From the NCBI GenBank assembly GCA_017560285.1, contig JAFYOG010000221.1, positions 1 to 6,433 of the forward strand: 6,433 nt of DNA, given 5' to 3'. This DNA comes from Clostridia bacterium. Its GTDB lineage: Bacteria; Bacillota; Clostridia; Oscillospirales; CAG-382. The notes under the pieces are model-generated. The model was not told the origin of the DNA, ran no database searches, and worked only from the letters and a program-made list of their open reading frames with translations. Within the stretch, counting starts at the first letter, position 1; every line of letters begins with the position of its first letter. A program made the translations under genes and the position numbers. Positions 5,111-6,433 of the stretch are shown in pieces.

Positions 5111-6214
5111 TTGCAAACTGCATTAACTTTTGTAAAAAAGAACACGGTTATGGTAATTGCATTTTTTGCCGCATTAATTACCATGTTCTTTGTCCCCATA
5201 GATAAGGAATATATAAGTTATTTCGATTTTAAAACCCTGTCATGCTTGTTTTGCGTTTTGGCCGTGGTTTGTGCGTTGCGGAATATAAATTTCTTCTATA
5301 TGCTTGCAGGTAAGCTTGTTGCACGTTTTAAAACAATACGCACTGCTGTTTTGGCGTTGGTATATATCACCTTTATCGGTTCTATGCTTATCGCCAACGA
5401 TATGGCGTTGTTAACGTTTTTGCCCTTGGGATATTTAGTACTAAAAACCACCAATATGCAAAAGCATATGGCGTTTACCTTTATAATGCAAAATATCGCC
5501 GCGAATTTAGGCGGTATGCTTACACCTTTCGGTAATCCGCAAAACTTATATTTGTATTCGCGTTTTAATATTCCCGATACAGAGTTTGTGCAGATTATGT
5601 TTTTGCCTTTTATTATTTCTGTGGCATTAATTACCGTTTGCTGTTTATTTGTTCCCGGTACACCTATAAAACAAAACGACGAAGCAATATATCTGCCTAA
5701 AAAACGCACCGTGCTGTTATTGCTGCTGTTTGCGCTTTCTATCGCTATTGTTTTTAGAGGTATACCTTATTGGGTGGGGCTTGTAATAATCCCCTGTGTG
5801 CTGTTTTTTACCGATAAGAAAGCATTAAAAGACGTAGATTATCCATTGCTACTTACATTCGTATTCTTTTTTATATTTGCAGGAAACATGGCGCGTATAG
5901 AGCCGGTTAAGGAATTGCTTTCGCATTTAATGCAAAAAAGCACGCTACTGTTCAGCGTTATCTCTTGCCAATTTATAAGTAACGTACCCTCTGCGGTATT
6001 ACTTTCTAATTTTACAACCGATTATCCGTCGTTGCTTATAGGTGTAAATATAGGTGGTGTGGGTACGTTAATAGCTTCGTTGGCAAGCCTAATTACATTC
6101 CGCGAATATTCAAAGGATCAACCCGGCAAAACCGGCAGCTATATTTTAAAGTTCTCGGCTTTGAATTTTGGCTTCTTGTTTGCCCTTACAGCCATAGAAT
6201 TGATAATAATATAA
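5111..6214 (+). CDS. SLC13/ArsB-type anion permease (short form)
   Basis: The very hydrophobic 367-residue protein has about 10-11 membrane segments. The ion-transporter superfamily signatures are visible in both halves. In the first half, ND (96-97) precedes a re-entrant segment with NLGG (132-135) and PFGNPQN (139-145). In the second half, SNVP (290-293) precedes NIGGVGTLIASLASLI (313-328). These are hallmarks of SLC13 dicarboxylate/citrate carriers, ArsB and related anion or Na+ exchangers in the cytoplasmic membrane. The substrate cannot be told. It is shorter than the roughly 400-430 residues usual for relatives, mainly through short termini and a small central loop (183-198). I prefer the start TTG 5111, because AAGGGGGAGTGAT (5094-5106) aligns with the ribosome-site consensus. 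The in-frame GTG at 5102 (370 residues) lies inside that site. It has its own promoter with operator-like dyads and its own terminator; there is no accessory gene such as arsR beside it. Confidence 0.85.
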   Translation: MQTALTFVKKNTVMVIAFFAALITMFFVPIDKEYISYFDFKTLSCLFCVLAVVCALRNINFFYMLAGKLVARFKTIRTAVLALVYITFIGSMLIANDMALLTFLPLGYLVLKTTNMQKHMAFTFIMQNIAANLGGMLTPFGNPQNLYLYSRFNIPDTEFVQIMFLPFIISVALITVCCLFVPGTPIKQNDEAIYLPKKRTVLLLLLFALSIAIVFRGIPYWVGLVIIPCVLFFTDKKALKDVDYPLLLTFVFFFIFAGNMARIEPVKELLSHLMQKSTLLFSVISCQFISNVPSAVLLSNFTTDYPSLLIGVNIGGVGTLIASLASLITFREYSKDQPGKTGSYILKFSALNFGFLFALTAIELIII

Positions 6215-6217
6215 ATC

Positions 6218-6251
6218 AAAAAGCTCTAACCTTTATCGGTTAGAGCTTTTT
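6218..6251. terminator. Bidirectional intrinsic terminator after the permease
   Basis: AAAAAGCTCTAACC (6218-6231) pairs perfectly over 14 bases with GGTTAGAGCTTTTT (6238-6251) around TTTATC. The A and T tracts make it work on both strands. It ends the permease rightward and the partial minus-strand gene leftward, whose stop codon is at 6253-6255. Confidence 0.95.
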
Positions 6252-6252
6252 A

Positions 6253-6432
6253 TTATTCCTTAAAGTACGCAACGGCTAAGTCTACAACCAACCCATAGCT
6301 TTTTATACCGGCAGATTGACCTTGCGATTGCAAAAACACGTCGTTTACAGCGCCTGTAATATCACTTGCTACGCTATCTCTATACTTATCGAAGAAAGTA
6401 GAATAAGCAATAAGTTCTCCTAAAACTTCTTT
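6253..6432 (-). CDS. Unidentified protein, C-terminal 59 residues (5' end outside window)
   Basis: On the minus strand an open frame runs in from the right edge and stops at TAA 6255-6253, one base before the shared terminator. It encodes 59 residues, beginning KEVLGELIAYSTFF and ending GLVVDLAVAYFKE. It has no start within the window. The frame is supported by its neat fit to the terminator and by a codon style like the flanking genes. The segment looks soluble and mostly helical. The pattern AVNDVFLQSQGQSA then a helix ending in AYF faintly recalls the C-terminus of extracellular solute-binding proteins, but I do not recognise the family with any confidence. It is convergent with the permease gene. 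Confidence 0.7.
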   Translation of the reverse strand, partial: KEVLGELIAYSTFFDKYRDSVASDITGAVNDVFLQSQGQSAGIKSYGLVVDLAVAYFKE

Positions 6433-6433
6433 A

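Noticed and set aside
5296..5709. Minus-strand frame of 137 codons inside the permease gene
   Set aside because: It is antisense to well-conserved transporter motifs and has no family resemblance of its own.

Overview
The window looks like a chromosomal segment from a low-GC Firmicute, most likely an uncultured Clostridia-type gut bacterium. This is inferred from the AT-rich DNA, sigma-A promoters of near-consensus form with 17-nt spacers (three of five with an extended TGn -10), strong A/T-flanked intrinsic terminators, AGGAGG-type ribosome sites, genome-encoded tRNA CCA ends and the protein families present. No marker gene fixes the species.

Layout. Positions 2-343 (+) hold the 3' end of the tRNA CCA-adding enzyme gene. 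It ends at a bidirectional terminator shared with a convergent tRNA-Thr(CGT) gene (373-447, -). The tRNA has its own consensus promoter, which starts three bases past the stop codon of a CPBP-family intramembrane protease gene (509-1543, -). The protease gene and a tRNA-Leu(CAA) gene (1689-1775, +) diverge from back-to-back promoters. After the tRNA-Leu terminator comes a 370-base stretch without a convincing gene. It carries four phased copies of GTTCAnCTAATAG, one inverted copy and two perfect dyads. It leads into a stand-alone GIY-YIG nuclease-family gene (2185-2844, +), which is followed by a GC-rich 18-bp palindrome and a terminator. Next is a cytoplasmic six-hairpin-type glycosidase-like gene of unknown specificity (3059-4957, +), with a perfect TTGACA-17-TATAAT promoter and its own terminator. 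A short SLC13/ArsB-type anion permease gene (5111-6214, +) follows, behind a promoter overlapped by a large operator-like dyad. A second bidirectional terminator separates it from the 3' end of an unidentified gene entering from the right edge (6253-6432, -).

How the genes relate. Nearly every gene is its own transcription unit, so no multi-gene pathway is evident. The first part is tRNA housekeeping (CCA addition and two tRNAs). The glycosidase-like protein and the permease are adjacent and co-oriented but separately promoted and terminated, so a shared job is only a possibility. The part most likely to be accessory DNA is about 1830-2990: the GIY-YIG gene, its repeat-rich leader and the trailing palindrome. 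It lies downstream of a tRNA gene, and its leucine codon choice differs from its neighbours (no TTA in 17 Leu codons). I saw no transposase, integrase, CRISPR array or attachment-site duplication.

Three start sites are placed by promoter or ribosome-site position rather than by longest open frame: the protease at 1543, the glycosidase-like gene at 3059 and the permease at TTG 5111.
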